A stretch of DNA of 64,000 nucleotides from the NCBI GenBank assembly GCA_019914995.1, contig CM034136.1, forward strand, positions 2,123,270 to 2,187,269, written 5' to 3'. A program made the position numbers and the translations under genes. The stretch is from Acanthochlamys bracteata (taxonomy: Eukaryota; Streptophyta; Magnoliopsida; Pandanales; Velloziaceae). How positions within the stretch are numbered: position 1 is the first letter of the stretch; every line of letters starts with the position of its first letter. The notes beneath the pieces were generated by a model. That model was not told where the DNA came from, searched no databases, and worked only from the letters and a program-made list of their open reading frames with translations. Below, piece by piece: positions 36,822 to 49,433 of the stretch.

Positions 36822-37049
36822 TTTTCCTTCTTGCTTCTCTTTGATCTCTCTTTCTCCTTTGATCTTTTTCTTTATCTGATCTAGAAGAAAGCTGCTTCTG
36901 TCTGTCCAATGATAAAATATCTCTATGTTATAGAGGAGGAGATTATTATATTTTAAATCGAGTGATGCGAAGGGATCTGGAATCAAAAGAACGAAGCTTC
37001 CCGAAGTTAACCGTTCGCATGTGATGCACGCACATTGAAACTTCAACGT

Positions 37050-38041
37050 GTTCCACCGAATTATAAGAGAAAAACTAGAATCATTAGCAATCCTCAGCTT
37101 ATTAGCTTATTAAGAATATATTTGGATGTGCTTTTGGCTGAAAAAAATATAAAACAGTAAAATATATCTTTGGCAAGTACTGGTTTTTACCAAAATAAGC
37201 TGTTTATTTGTTTTAAAAAAAAAAGCATCAAACATAACTTTTTTAAAAAAACAGCACGAAACTTTTTTCCTCGAAAACGTAAAAAGACAATTCGCTCCCT
37301 AATAAGTTCACAAAATTACACTTTAATATATTTCTTCTATCTCACTCATTTCTCTACGCTACACCATTCGTTCTCCTATTCCTCTATCGCTCTCTCCGCT
37401 CTGCTCTCATCCTCTTTGCCTCGATTTTGCTCTTCTCTTCTTCTCTCCGTCGCAATTTCTTCCTTCCCGTGCAATCGAGCGGTTAAAGCAGCAGGTGAAC
37501 TTTCTCTCCTACCATTTTCCTCTCTCTTATCTCGATCACTTCTCGCTCTCTCCCGAGCGAGAATCGGCTCCTACCCGCTGCCCCTCTCTCCCACTCCCGG
37601 CGATTCCTTCTCTCGATCTCTTCATTCCTGACGCCAATGGTGGTACTTGGCATTCAATGTGATGATCAGTCCATTTCTCATATAGAGAACCAAGAGCAAG
37701 TTCATCTTTGCCGGACCGTCGAAAATTGCTGATACTCTTTTCAAGTTTTTTCAAGCAAAATTTTTCATTGTTTTTGTTCAATCATTTAATGTTGCATGTA
37801 GCTCTTTTGCTTAGCATGCTGTTGTTGACTTCAAATTTTCTTACTGATACTTGAGATGAACTCATTGGCATATTGTTGGTAGCTTGTTTTTAAGTAGCTT
37901 TGCTTACATAATTTGTGTATAATTTCGCAAAGAAAACTATGTATACCTTACAAATTCATTCAAAAAATAACATCATACCTTTTTTTCACTTGTACTTCAA
38001 TTTATTTGCAAGTCTTTTTATTTTGAACTATGAAACTATTT
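37050..38041. other. Intergenic, with a CT-rich exon-like patch
   Basis: No supported gene. 37340-37660 is pyrimidine-rich and much less AT-rich than its surroundings. It contains AAGCAGCAGGTGAAC, a plausible splice donor, and resembles a 5' untranslated first exon on the plus strand. The Ser/Leu-rich frames across it are low-complexity and not credible proteins. I could not find a following coding exon. Confidence 0.35.
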
Positions 38042-38337
38042 GGGCGTGTTTCAAATGCCCGTAACTGAGTTTCGTGAAAGTGGAAAATAGGAAGTAGAGT
38101 TTCTTGAAAAATGAAGTGGAAGTGAAATTCAGTATTTATGTTTCAATAGGTTTTGCAAGTGTGTTGAAAATTGAAAGATATAATTGTATTGGGAAGTGTA
38201 TAAATAAAAAAATTGAAACTGAAGTTTCGTATGTGGAAGTAAAGTTCTGAGTTCTTTGTGTAATTGAAATATAGGAACTGTTCGGAACTCAAAATCTAGC
38301 GGGAGAAAGTGGAGTTACGGGTATTTGAAACACGCCC
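38042..38337. mobile_element. Tourist-like MITE
   Basis: Terminal inverted repeats of 25 bp (38042-38066 and 38313-38337) differ at one position. They start GGGCGTGTTTCAAATGCCCG on the left and end TATTTGAAACACGCCC on the right. The flanks read TTT on both sides, compatible with a 3-bp target duplication. 296 bp, non-coding. The near-perfect ends imply a fairly recent copy. Confidence 0.8.
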
Positions 38338-39211
38338 TTTGTTGAACGCATACTTTTGTTGGTTTGATTGTGGTGAATATAGTTTTACAAGTTCTTTTTA
38401 AATCATATTTAAAATTTCTTTAAGATATTTTTTATTGATACGTGAATTTTTATTAAATTATACAGGAATTTTTTAATTATAAATATAATTTTGCCAATAA
38501 TTTAAAATTTTAGTGCATCTTATTTTTTATTATAAAAATTTAGAATTTTGCCATTAATTCATAGTTATATAATTATTATTTTTTATTCCTCATATCTTAT
38601 TTATTCATAATTATTCATTATATATAAACAATAATATATTTATATATTTAAAAATATAATTATAAGTTAATTTTTAATTTATAAGAATAATATATTAATT
38701 AAAATTTTTAATATAAGAAAGAATTAAAAAAATTTATGTTATAAGAAATATAAATTAACAAAAGTAAATAATATGTGAAAAAAGAATTTCAATAATACAT
38801 CACTTATTATATAACTAAAGATAATTCAGTCATTATACATCTCATTTACTTTTTAAATTTAGTCAAATATATTTTCAATTTTTCTTATGAAAAAATTTGA
38901 AACAGTAAAATTTATCCAAACAGAATTAAATAAGAAACAGATTTTTTAGTAGAAAAAGTAGCAACCATTTTTTTAATAAAAGTATATAAATAGTAGCTTT
39001 TAAAAGAAAGTTCTAAATTTTAAATTTAACCAAATATGGCCTAAAGCATGTTTGAAACAGCTTTAAAAAAATTTCTTTTTATTTTTCTATTTTTAAAAAA
39101 TTTATACAATATTATTATCGTATAATATAAAATATTAAGTTTCTAAAAGTTACTTTTAAAAATTAACGCCAATTAGAACTTAATTGTCCTGTGAGGTAGT
39201 GCGTTGAATTA

Positions 39212-39423
39212 GGGTGTGTTCTTTTGGCTTTGGAAGTGAGTTCTTTGAAAGTGAGTTTTTAGAAATGAGTTGTTAAAAATAGTATTATTGGAAGTGATAT
39301 ATTCTTTTTGTATTGAAAAATATATTGGAAGTGATTTCTTATATTCTTTTTGTAATAAAAAGTGAGTTAGAAGTGACATCTTAATAGAAAAGAAGTGACT
39401 TACGGGTGTAAAAGAATACACCC
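39212..39423. mobile_element. Tourist-like MITE with TTA duplication
   Basis: The ends GGGTGTGTTCTTTT and AAAAGAATACACCC are inverted repeats with one mismatch in 14. A perfect TTA target duplication flanks the 212-bp element (39209-39211 and 39424-39426). The interior repeats AAGTGA/GAAGTGAGTT words. Non-coding. Confidence 0.85.
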
Positions 39424-39426
39424 TTA

Positions 39427-41222
39427 GTACATTATTATCAACAAAAGAATAGACAGTTAGCAATTGGCCTAAGTCAGCCGAGTCCGGTTTAGCTCTAGAT
39501 GTTTCGCAGATTATTTTATCTGAAATGAAACTAATTTTGAAATAATTTTTTTTTAAATATTTTTATTTTTTTAGAAAATAAATTTACTTTTTTAATTTAA
39601 AAAATAATAATAATAAGTAATAAAATAATCTTTACATAGAATTTTTTTGTATTTTTAAAATTTTTAAATAAATTCTCTAAATATTTATCAAAATATATTA
39701 AAAAATGTAAAATAAAAAATAAAAAATTATTTTATGAATGGAAAGTCAAGCATTCTATAAAACGCACGTTGATATTCAGTATTAGTATTAAATTTATTTT
39801 TTTTGAATGAATTTATAAAAGGTAAATTTGATAAAAGATAATTTTTTATTTAATTTATATTAGAAGTGAGTTTCAATGTGAAAATTTAAATTTAAAATTT
39901 TGAAAATGAGTGTTTTGAGAAAATTTTAGTTTATTTTGTATTTTTTTTAGTTTAAAAGTGAGATTATTTTTTAAAATGAGTTTTTAAGAAATGAACTTAA
40001 AATGTAAGTTCATTTTTTAAAATCTCATTTTAAAAAGCGTGCTAATTTTGATATAATTTACTTTAAAAGTGAATTTTTCTAAAAAATGATTTTGAAATTT
40101 TTATTTTTATTTTTAAAATTTAAATGTTGATAGTGAGTTTTTATAAAAAAACTTAGTTTAAAATTTATGTTTATTTTAATTTAAAAATGAATTAAAAATT
40201 AAAAGTGAGTTTGTGAAAATTTGAATTTAGAGACTAGATAAAAAATGTCCTTACTCGTTTAACCCGCTAATACAAACGGTTCAATTATGTGAAGAGCCTT
40301 CTGCTTGTACGGACGCCGTCGATACGACCATCTAATTGTGTGAAGAGGTTCACTCCAGAAGACTTTTGCGTTGATTTCTTTTAAATGATGCAACCTTTAA
40401 ATCCATAATTTTCATCTTTAATCGCTTTATGTATTAGAAACTTAAAATAGAAATTCTTAATTGATCTGAAGTCTAAGAAAGTGTTTGAAAATACTTATAA
40501 AATAATTAGCTTTTAAGATATTTTTGTGCTAATTTAAAAAATTATTTTTATTATTTTTATTTTTAAAATATAATAAAAAAATTGTATTATGTAGAATTTT
40601 TTTATATTTTTTAAAATAATTTTTTAAATAAATGCTGTAGCATACTGTAAAAAATTATTTTAAAAAATAAAAATTGATAAAGAAATTTTATAGATAAGCG
40701 TGGTCAAACACCTACTTTAATATACTATACAGAATTAAATGGGAAATTCAATACTCAATGGTCCCTTATTGGTTCTCGCTGACTGGAACTATGACGATTC
40801 TACACCGTGTGCATGGAAATGAGTCACGCGCATGCGTTAGCGGCCAGCAAATCGAGAAGCAACCATAACAGTGTGAATATTTCTTCAACTACGTTTTGAG
40901 TGATCATTTTAGGTCTACCGATTCTCAACTCCTTGGTTCGATCACATTGGAGTTGTCGCTAATCCAACATCTGTGGTGTTTGGAAATATTTTTTTAACTT
41001 ATTTTTATTTTAATTTTTTGTGATTATATTTTTTAATAAATTTTATATAATATTTTATATAATATTTTAAAAGTTTTTATAAAAATAATTTTACATTGTA
41101 AAATTTTATTATTATTTATTTATAATTTTTTAAGATAAAAAATAAAATTTATTTTTAAAATTTTTTTTAAATACTCATGTTTCAAAATTTTCTTTTTAAA
41201 AAACACTCACGAATATTTTTCT
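39427..41222. other. Very AT-rich intergenic stretch with MITE-like blocks
   Basis: No supported gene. A block at about 40478-40715 has ends AGTGTTTGAAAATACTTATA and CGTGGTCAAACACCT that look like a diverged inverted-repeat MITE. Another AT-rich block begins TGTGGTGTTTGGAAATA at about 40972. Target duplications are not clear for either. Confidence 0.4.
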
Positions 41223-43640
41223 TGTTGGAACTTCAAAAACTTTTGATAATACAATGTTTACATAATTATATGTTTATACATTTTTAACATTAGTGAATCT
41301 TGATTAAGTGTTTTAGTAAATTAGCACTAAATTAAGTAGGTATCCAAATGCTGATTAAATGAAACCAAAAAACAAGCTGGAAATCAATCAGTTGCCTTAC
41401 TGCTAACTAGTGCACCCACTTCAAACAGAGAGAACACCATTAACTAATTAGTCAGCTGGAAGTTTGCTGATCAATGAATAGAGAGTTAAACTGAAAATAA
41501 GTCAGTAACCATCTGACGGATGTGTTGCTTACTATCGAGCAAGCAACAATCTCAACATTAACAGCACACTAGCCAGTGATATGCTTTTGGTTAGTTCACC
41601 ACAGAAGCATGACAAACTAGTAGGAACCAGCCAGTTGACGGCTAACTATTTGACAGAGAGCCTTCAAGCTGATAATTCCAAAAAACCAGTATGCCATCTT
41701 CACTAGCAATCTAGATGAACATATAGACTATTGAATCTAATAAAGTGGAGACAAATTGGACATTAACGTAGCTAACAAAAATCGATATAAGCTAGACAAA
41801 TCAGCAAGCAGGTCGAATCATCTCTCATTGCCAATTAGTTTTTTAAAAAGTCATAATTTTCAAATAGTATTAGAGCAAGCTGGGCCAAATTGGCATAGAA
41901 TATGGATTAAATTTAACTTTGTTATCCATTTTATTCAAGACCTTCATGGCCCGCTTTATTTTAGGGCAAACAGTCCGCTTCATTTTAAGACATGTTGCAT
42001 TTTTCATTCAATAATAGTTACCCGCTTCATTTTATGGAAACTTTATTTCACGACTGCTAGTCCGGTTCATTTCAAGTTCATTATAGTTAAGTAATCCGCA
42101 TCAGCTCATTAAAAAAAGCATCGCTGGAGGGCAAATATTGAGAAAGATTTAATCCCACATTATTTATTAATAGTCATGAAATTAGTTTTGAGAAGAATTC
42201 TAAATTCGTCACACTAACAATAAAATTCAGCATAAACAACCAAAATTCAGACCGTAGGTACATGTCTCAAGCATCTATTCAACATGAAACTGCAAAGACA
42301 AATATAATGACAAACAAACATTCAGATCAGCTCATCGAATCCACACACATAGTCAAGAAGGTGATCAAACTTTATTAGTAAGATAAATGCAATTATGTTT
42401 ATTCAATCTGGACTACACAATTTTATTTTATTTCTTACTATACAAGTCATGTTGCAGAATACACTCTATACTTGATCCAACATTATTCATAAACAATGCA
42501 ATATAATAATAATAATCTGCAAAGTTGGATCAAAAGTAAGTTAAGGTAGGGGAATTTTGAATTGAGCCACATTAGAAGAAGGTGACACATCAGGCGATGA
42601 AGACGAAAGAGCCAAACTGGTACTGGAAAGATTAAGGGGACGTTTGGCATTATTTTTTAACTACTTATAATTTCAAATTTTTAGTTCATATTTTCAATAA
42701 ACTTTATATAATATTTGAAATTTTTATTTCAAATTTAAAAAATATAAACAAAATTGCATGTTTTAAGATCTTATTATTGTTCATTATTATTATTTTTTTA
42801 AATAAAAAATATAGAGTTCTATTTGACAAGCACTCCAGAGCATGCGCTAAGAGGAAAAAGTTTCCAAGAGCATTCAATAGTCGACTAACTTAAGAGGAAG
42901 AAAGAAATTTGCTGAAGACTTCATAAAACTTCTAAAGCTAACCAACAACCAATAAGTCGGCTAACTTCATATTGGTTAACCAAGTTCATTCATGGCTTTT
43001 TTTGTTTGATCCTATTTTATTTCTATTAATAAGTTGCAACTTTTAAAGAGATATCATGTGTCAAACCTTTACAAAGTTAGAATCACTACAAAATTTCTAA
43101 ATACTTGTAAACATTGTATTGAATGCGGAGTGTACTCAGAAAAAAAAAAGTGCTTGAGTAGAAACCTTCTTGGTTGAGCTATCCTTTGTAAAGGCTACAT
43201 ATTGTAGTCGAGATAGACTTAGTAGTCTAAGATATCGTAGTGGAGTTTTCTTAGGTTAGAAAGCTCGGATGAGACGAAGATATTCAAGAGGAAGGCGAAT
43301 CTCAGTTGTTGTAGTAAACTACAAAATGTAGTGGATCTCATTTAGTTGTACTGGCCAAGGACATAGGTTGGCTTGTCAGCCGAAACACGTAAAATTTATC
43401 TTTTGGACATATTATTATAATTTTTTATCTTGCATTCTTTGAAGTAATGTTAAAGAGTTAACTAATTTTCTTCAATAATTTTAGTAAGCATTCAATCAAC
43501 CGACTCTCCACTAAGTAGTTTAAAATTTTAAGGCATGTTATAGTGTAGAGAAAAAAACTAGTCGGTTGGCCATATACTAAATCAAATTTATTTCAATCTT
43601 ATCGCTATCATCAAATAATTAACCAGCTAACATGCTGTTG
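41223..43640 (+). mobile_element. SIRE-like copia 5' LTR
   Basis: It starts TGTTGGAACTTCAA, as at 9995. It ends with sequence like the last part of SIRE-type LTRs (GGCCAAGGACATAGGTTGGC, then GTCAGCCGAAACACGTAAAA). A plus-strand SIRE-type gag follows, which supports the assignment. The right border is uncertain within about 50 bp. The LTR contains a fourfold CCGCTTCATTTTA-like repeat and an AT-rich block at 42637-42840 that starts GGGGACGTTTGGCATT and may be a nested MITE. Confidence 0.6.
41951..42074 (+). repeat. Four spaced copies of a CCGCTTCATTTTA motif
   Basis: Copies at 41951-41963, 41975-41987, 42022-42034 and 42062-42074, each within two mismatches of CCGCTTCATTTTA. Spacings are 24, 47 and 40 bases. 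They lie in the upstream (U3) part of the SIRE-like LTR, where enhancer-like repeats are common. Confidence 0.7.
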
Positions 43641-43679
43641 ATCCGTGTACCAAAAGCGCCAAGTGTTTCTTGCTGAGAA

Positions 43680-44400
43680 GAAGAAGATGATATTGCATTG
43701 GTAATAAGAATATTCAAAGAAGTTTTAAAGGAACAAGTTGAAGAGAAGTTATTATATTAGACAACCCACAAACGATGATGAATCTAATCCTATATGCTAT
43801 CATGGTAAGAAATCCTGAATGAGTGTCTTTTTTTAAGGAAAGGTAAGAATAAGCTATAAAAAGAAGTGAGCCATTGAAGTTTGGAGTGATGAATGCGCAT
43901 CAAACTCCAAAGAGAGCTCAAGTGAGAACGAATAATAAAGATCCACTAACCTTTACTTGATAGAATGATGAGGTTAGTACTTTTAAACATGAAAATGATT
44001 CAGTAGAGACACAAAATGTGTTTAACGTATTGTATATCAATATGTGAAACGCAAAAGCAAATACAAAGCTATTAAGGAATGCATGCATGAATTTAAGAAA
44101 CAAATGATTTTTTGCATGGTGAATTGTTAATGTAAAGAGAGTCCTATACCCGACTTTAGACTGTTTAATGTAAAGAGATGTCCTATACCCGACTTTAGAC
44201 CTTTCTTGCATGATTACGACGAAATGATTGGTAAGGTTAATATTCTATATGATATGCACAAAAAGTTGAAGACTAAGAAAGGAACCTTAAAGAATGAGGT
44301 AAAAAGTTTATGGACAAAGAAAGTTGACCTATACAACCTTCATTGGCAAAATTCATCAAAGGTGAATACATACTTGACGCCATGCTTGGAGAACAAATGA
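43680..44400 (+). pseudogene. SIRE-type copia gag remnant
   Basis: The plus-strand frames read DESNPICYHGKKS (degenerate zinc knuckle), then AIEVWSDECASNSKESSSEN. The latter matches the WSD-acidic-serine stretch after the knuckle in SIRE gag proteins. From 44206 an open stretch reads DEMIGKVNILYDMHKKLKTK and continues as Lys/Leu-rich coiled-coil sequence. Stops and frame changes separate the blocks. No protease, integrase or RT follows, so the element is truncated. Confidence 0.6.
44129..44201 (+). repeat. 38-bp tandem duplication in the gag remnant
   Basis: AATGTAAAGAGA followed by GTCCTATACCCGACTTTAGA occurs twice with a 38-bp period. The second copy has one extra base. The duplication is within decayed gag sequence. 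Confidence 0.85.
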
Positions 44401-45120
44401 CTGGGTGCAGGAAGGAAGGTATCGACTACATGCACACTAATAGTAGAATCAATGCTATAAAAATAATACGGTTTTCCTATTCTATCTCCTCTACATCTTT
44501 CACTAGATCCTATTATTGTGGTAAGAAAGATGCATGACCATTTTTGCTTATATAAAAAGAATGAAAGTATAACTATAAATATGTGGGCCAAAGCACGCTT
44601 ATAATGCGATCTATTAATACAAACATTAACTTGTTAAGTCATAAATGTCAACGACTCAACTAATTTAACTAATATCTTATAAATATCAACAATACAAACC
44701 AAATTACAAACAATCTTGCTTGACACTAACAAATGGCCAAACAAAGGACGCTAATGATCGCACATGCAAAACCTATATGTATGACAATGTGTGAATGTGC
44801 AACAGTGTGTTGAACCATACTCAGTTGCGACTAGTGCGATGCTGTGTGCACGATTTATGTGACTATGTGATCATATGCAATTCTTTGACATTGTGCGTCT
44901 TGTCGTTATTGGATTTCTGTTTCTATGTGTCAAACAAGTTTCAAACTGTGTTCACGTTCTTCTTTCTTTTATCAAATAAGTTTTACTTCCCGCTAGTCTT
45001 ATTCATAAGGAGCTATAAATAACAAACAACATGGATATAAAAGAAAAAACATGTTAAGAAAAATCTCAAGTAACTTGCGAAGCCATTGTTAATATTGGTC
45101 TGAGCGTTGTCGAGAAACTT
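44401..45120. other. Intergenic stretch
   Basis: Nothing recognised. Frames at 44340-44591 and 44795-45022 show no motif. Confidence 0.4.
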
Positions 45121-48100
45121 CAATATCGAAAGCCAATGGAGTCGACAGCCAGCTAGTGATGTTTGAGTGAGAAAATCAATTTAAAGCCTACATCATCAAT
45201 ATCTGTAGTGTATCTATCTACTAGAGCTTCTTCTGGTATTCCGTTATCTACCAACAGATTATACATTTTAGTAACATTTTCCCGCACTAACTGTCTTGAT
45301 TTCTTGGCAAAATTTGAAGCTATTAAAGCTGTTCCAGCATTGTAGGTAATAAGAGTGCGAGGAGTACCATGTCAGATAGATAAGAGTAATACTAATGTCA
45401 CTTTACCAAATTTATCTGCCATTTCTATTGAAGTAATAAAACAGCTATTTCAACCTGTACAGTAGTAAGAGGGTAAGGCTAAATATAGTTCCTTTTTCTC
45501 ACAGATTTCACTAGCTAAGCTTAAATATAGTTCGGTCTCATACTATCAACAAAAACTCTTTACAATGTCATTACCCACAGATATTGCAATTTCTCCACAA
45601 CAAGGGAAAAGAATGACTTTCTACTAGGAAAAGTGGCTCGAAAATTCAAGCAGTTCACCTGGCAATAAAGTTTGCATGCAGTAATTTGAAAAGTTATCAA
45701 CAATAAACAGATTCACTCCAGCCATCAATGTGTCAAATACAGTTAACCATTAAATCCCTCCAAGAAACGCCTCTACTACAAACCTTGGGTACAAATCAGA
45801 TAATTATCTCTATATGGTACAAATGACAGAGCAACTAAAAGTTAGGGTAAAATGTAAACAATCATCTCCTAATGTTAGATTGTGAATTAGAGACCAAGTA
45901 CCTAATAATCACTACTGCTGCATTGGGTGCCTCTGGAGTTGGTCTCAAGAAGCATAACACATACACGAGTTCAAATATTGGTTGTCATTAGTACAAGCAT
46001 TAGCAGGTTACCCCCGTCTTCTCCAACCAATCCGCCTAGCTAGTTGAATGTCTTTTTGCACTGTATCATAAGTTCGCAACAGACATTTGGTCAAAATTTA
46101 AATCACTCCAAAGCACAACAATAGCATGCTTTGCCGTATGCACAATCTATATCCAAAATAAAACATCTGAACTATTTGGGTATATATATGAAGCCTAACC
46201 ATGCTCTTTTACAAGTTAAGGAACATAGACAACACTGCTTGCACTCTCAAGTGTTGCAGATACTAGTTCATGAAGATCATGTAGTCCACATGTCACAGAG
46301 GAACTAAACCACTATGAATGCAGTATTGGCACATTCCTTTATTCTTTTTATTTTTTTATTTTTGACAAATAGACATGACAACAACAATTTTTAAAAGAAA
46401 GAAAGAAAAATAATAGGATTGCTGTAAAATGCAATTATTACTGAGAGAAACACCTCTTTCATGAATTGCACAGAGCTTTGCATCTTCATATAATTCAAAA
46501 GTATAATACTCAACTGCCTTCCAAACATAGTTACAAACAGCAGTATGTGATAGTGCCTCCAAACAGAACAACTTAAGTCTATTACCAGACTAGACTGTTG
46601 GAACTACCTTGTTCAACTGTATCCCAATCACCATGACTTAGTCCTTTAAATTCATGTCATTAATGTCCCAGAAGTAATAGTTTTTTATAATTCACAAATG
46701 AATTTTTTTTTCCTAAAATTCATAAACAAAAAATGAATACAATACACAACCTGGAAATAAGAGCCCGTCGTAGATTGTTAGCCATGTTACATATTGAGCT
46801 ATTGTTTGGCAAGGAATAACTGGAAAAGATACAGAGTACAAGAAACTACATCAATTAACAATAAGATCATCAACTGAAATGCAAAGTCACACTTCTGTTT
46901 AAGATCTCAAACATAAAATTAGCTACTAAAATATATGACAGATCTTTATGGCTCAGAAACAATGAGCATATGATAAAATTTCTTCCGAAAACTTCTCCGG
47001 CAACATCTGAACAAAGAACTATAAAACACAAGAAACTAGACTTTATATAAGGGATATTGAAGGCTAACATACAAGGAACACAGAACTTACCAACCTCTAA
47101 TCATTAACCACTCACTCATTAAGAAGACAGATCCAGCACAATCCAAAAAAGCTCTAGCAACCATTACAAAGCCCCATCTTTTGTAAATAGTTGTAGCAGA
47201 TGGCACTACCCATCAAAACATTTCAACTTGTGAAGTAAACACCAGAAACTTCCGCATACATCTTAGAAAATTGCGAGTTCTAGTAGCTAATCTTTAGAGG
47301 ATTGTAAGAAAATGATACAAAATTTTTCCTTATTTTGGTATACAACTTGACAACTAAATCCATTGGTAATTCAACATTTTGTTACCTCTTGAATTGGATA
47401 AAGAGCTTCAGCACTCGAATGGGGAGACTTCCCTTGAATACTGATGTTGGTATCTCCTTCGCCTGATTAAAATAACAAATTTATTATGAAATAAGCCTAA
47501 GAAAGAACAAGATAACGATAAATCTGACATTACAAAGCATATTGCATCTTTTTATAGCAGAAACCAATGTTAAAACATTATTATGTATCCATCTAAAAGA
47601 GCTGGTATCATAACTGGTTTGCTTTTATCTTTAAAATTTCCATTCACCATACGCCTTAATTTCTAAGACCTAACTTTACATTTTCCACAAACATTGAAGT
47701 GGCAGGTAGAAGTGAACTAACTAATCGGATAATGGGAATGAGAAGGTTGGTTGACTTTGGAAATTTTCGAATCTCACGAACCACTGTCCCAACTCAAAAA
47801 TTGATCCCCTGCGCCTCTGCTGCCCAACCAAAGGGAGAAGAAAAACACAATATTAATTTACAATAAAACATCGTGTCGGATTTATTTGGGGATCAATTTC
47901 TTTACTGCAGAGAATGTTTCAAACATTTTGTCTTTGATAGATAACATAACAAGAGTTCATACGGTAAGAAAACAAAATTCTCGCAATGTTTGAACAAAAT
48001 GAGGATTTATTCCGAGGTCGCTTTCGATGGTCAAAACGAAGTTCATTTCTAACCAAAAACGGTAACCATTTTCGGCTATTTACAGAAACAGAAACAAATA

Positions 48101-48420
48101 AAGAAAAGAAAATTCTTTTAATACAACTGAAGCTACAAAAGAAAATTTTTCTTACCATCCTACCAAAATTCAAGATTGCGTTTCTCTAAAGTTAACTTGA
48201 AAAAGTTTTTAAAAAAACAAAACAGAAAAAGAGAGAACTCCTTACCTTGATTATCTTCTCTGTCTTGTTGGCGATCGATGTAGATCAAGATACAAACCCA
48301 AACTCAACAAACAAATTCAAGAAAAGCAAAGATTAATACTAAGAGAGAGAGAACGAGAGAGAGGTCTGACTGGCTCGAGCAGCTCGAAATTTTTTATCTT
48401 CTTCACTTCTTCACTCATCG
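45121..48420 (-). other. Candidate minus-strand transcription unit, product unidentified
   Basis: I do not recognise a family here. A minus-strand frame at about 45165-45360 reads ASNFAKKSRQLVRENVTKMY, then NLLVDNGIPEEALVDRYTTD and IDDVGFKLIFSLKHH, ending at a stop. It looks like a real protein C-terminus, but the frame just upstream has an in-frame TGA before HGTPRTLITYNAG. Other exon-like pieces are an AG/GT-bordered 70-bp segment at about 47393-47462, a segment near 46742-46815 and a frame at 46356-46571. At about 48250-48410 the minus strand has a CT/GA-rich leader ending GATAATCAAG before GTAAGGAG, resembling a non-coding first exon. I could not join the pieces into one frame. It may be a gene with short exons, a pseudogene or a long non-coding RNA. 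Confidence 0.3.
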
Positions 48421-49189
48421 ACATGTACATTAAAAACAAAAAGCCTAATGCCCGGGTTCATCTGTCTGATCACTTTCCCGCTGCGTTGATCGACGACGAG
48501 ATGCTTTTTATGGCTGTGCTCGATCTTCCAAGACCCACTTCCCGCAAAACGACTCACGGTGCCCGCGTGCGCCGCCATCGTTTCTGTTCATTATGTCTGG
48601 CCGTGGAGTTGAAAAGTAGGCGTCTCTCCATCGAGCAAAATCCATGGATCTTTGTTGCCACAGACGTTCTTATCACGAACAAGGGTGAACACTTAGAACA
48701 TCAATCTCCTCTGTGGCCGTTGTCATTATCTCTAAGAAAGAAACGCCATTGCAGTAAGGGCAGAGGAAGACCTTGATCAACTACTCCTTCGTTACTGTCG
48801 ACGGAGCCATTGGTTAATTGCTTGGGAGAAATTCACCGGCAGAAGCAATAGACGGAGACGGTGGCGATGGAGGTCGTCGGTGGTTCTCGGCGGAGTCGGT
48901 CTTCGATGAGGGTTTTTTAAGAACATGGCCGAAAATTTGCTTGATCATTGTTCGTCAACGACAATTATAACAATAATCTTAAAAAAAATTCAACAACATC
49001 AATATCGAAGGAGGAGGAAAAGATTACGATCGGACAACTTTGTTGGTGCCCTTAAACGGTGCAAGAATGATTATCTTACTCGTAAAATTTGGTTTTGTCT
49101 ACCAGGAAAATCACTATTTGATTTCTGATTTGATTTGATGGATGAGGGTTAGATTTACGGAAATTGAATCGACGAAGACTGCGTTTGGC
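48421..49189. other. GC-richer intergenic patch
   Basis: 48420-48920 is distinctly less AT-rich than its surroundings and includes GGCGATGGAGGTCGTCGG-like sequence. Frames at 48423-48776 and 48925-49128 are basic but contain no known motif. Similar GC-richer, Arg-coding patches at 19.6-19.8 and 29.4-29.5 kb suggest repeat-derived DNA rather than a gene. Confidence 0.35.
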
Positions 49190-49433
49190 ACCGCTTATCA
49201 AAAACGGCTTTTTAATTTATTTTTATTTTATATTTTTTAATATATATTTTATAAGTATTTAGAAAATTTATTTAAAAATTTTGATAGTGTAAAAAAATTC
49301 CGAAATGAAATTTTTTTATTACATATTTTTATTATTTTTTTAAAATTAAAAAAAATAGAGCTTATTTTTTAAAAAAACAAAAATATATTTTATTTCAGAA
49401 AAATTTTATTTTATAAGTACTACTAAATGCCCC
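49190..49433. mobile_element. AT-rich MITE related to the one at 5397
   Basis: The left end TGCGTTTGGCACCGCTTAT and right end ATAAGTACTACTAAATGCCCC are imperfect inverted repeats. The order of internal words (AAAATTTATTTAAAAATTT, then GTGTAAAAAAATTC, then AAATAGAGCTTATTTT) parallels the MITE at 5397-5667. The target duplication is unclear; GAAG occurs on both sides. Confidence 0.55.

Noticed and set aside
36517-36909. 130-codon minus-strand frame and plus-strand frames across GST exons 1 and 2
   Set aside because: They are shadows of the GST gene in other frames.
37170-37631. 153-codon plus-strand frame
   Set aside because: It is Ser/Leu/Phe-rich because it crosses a pyrimidine-rich tract. 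It has no domain and its start lies in A-rich DNA.
48423-48776. 117-codon basic plus-strand frame
   Set aside because: No recognisable domain. The patch resembles other GC-richer repeat segments in the window.
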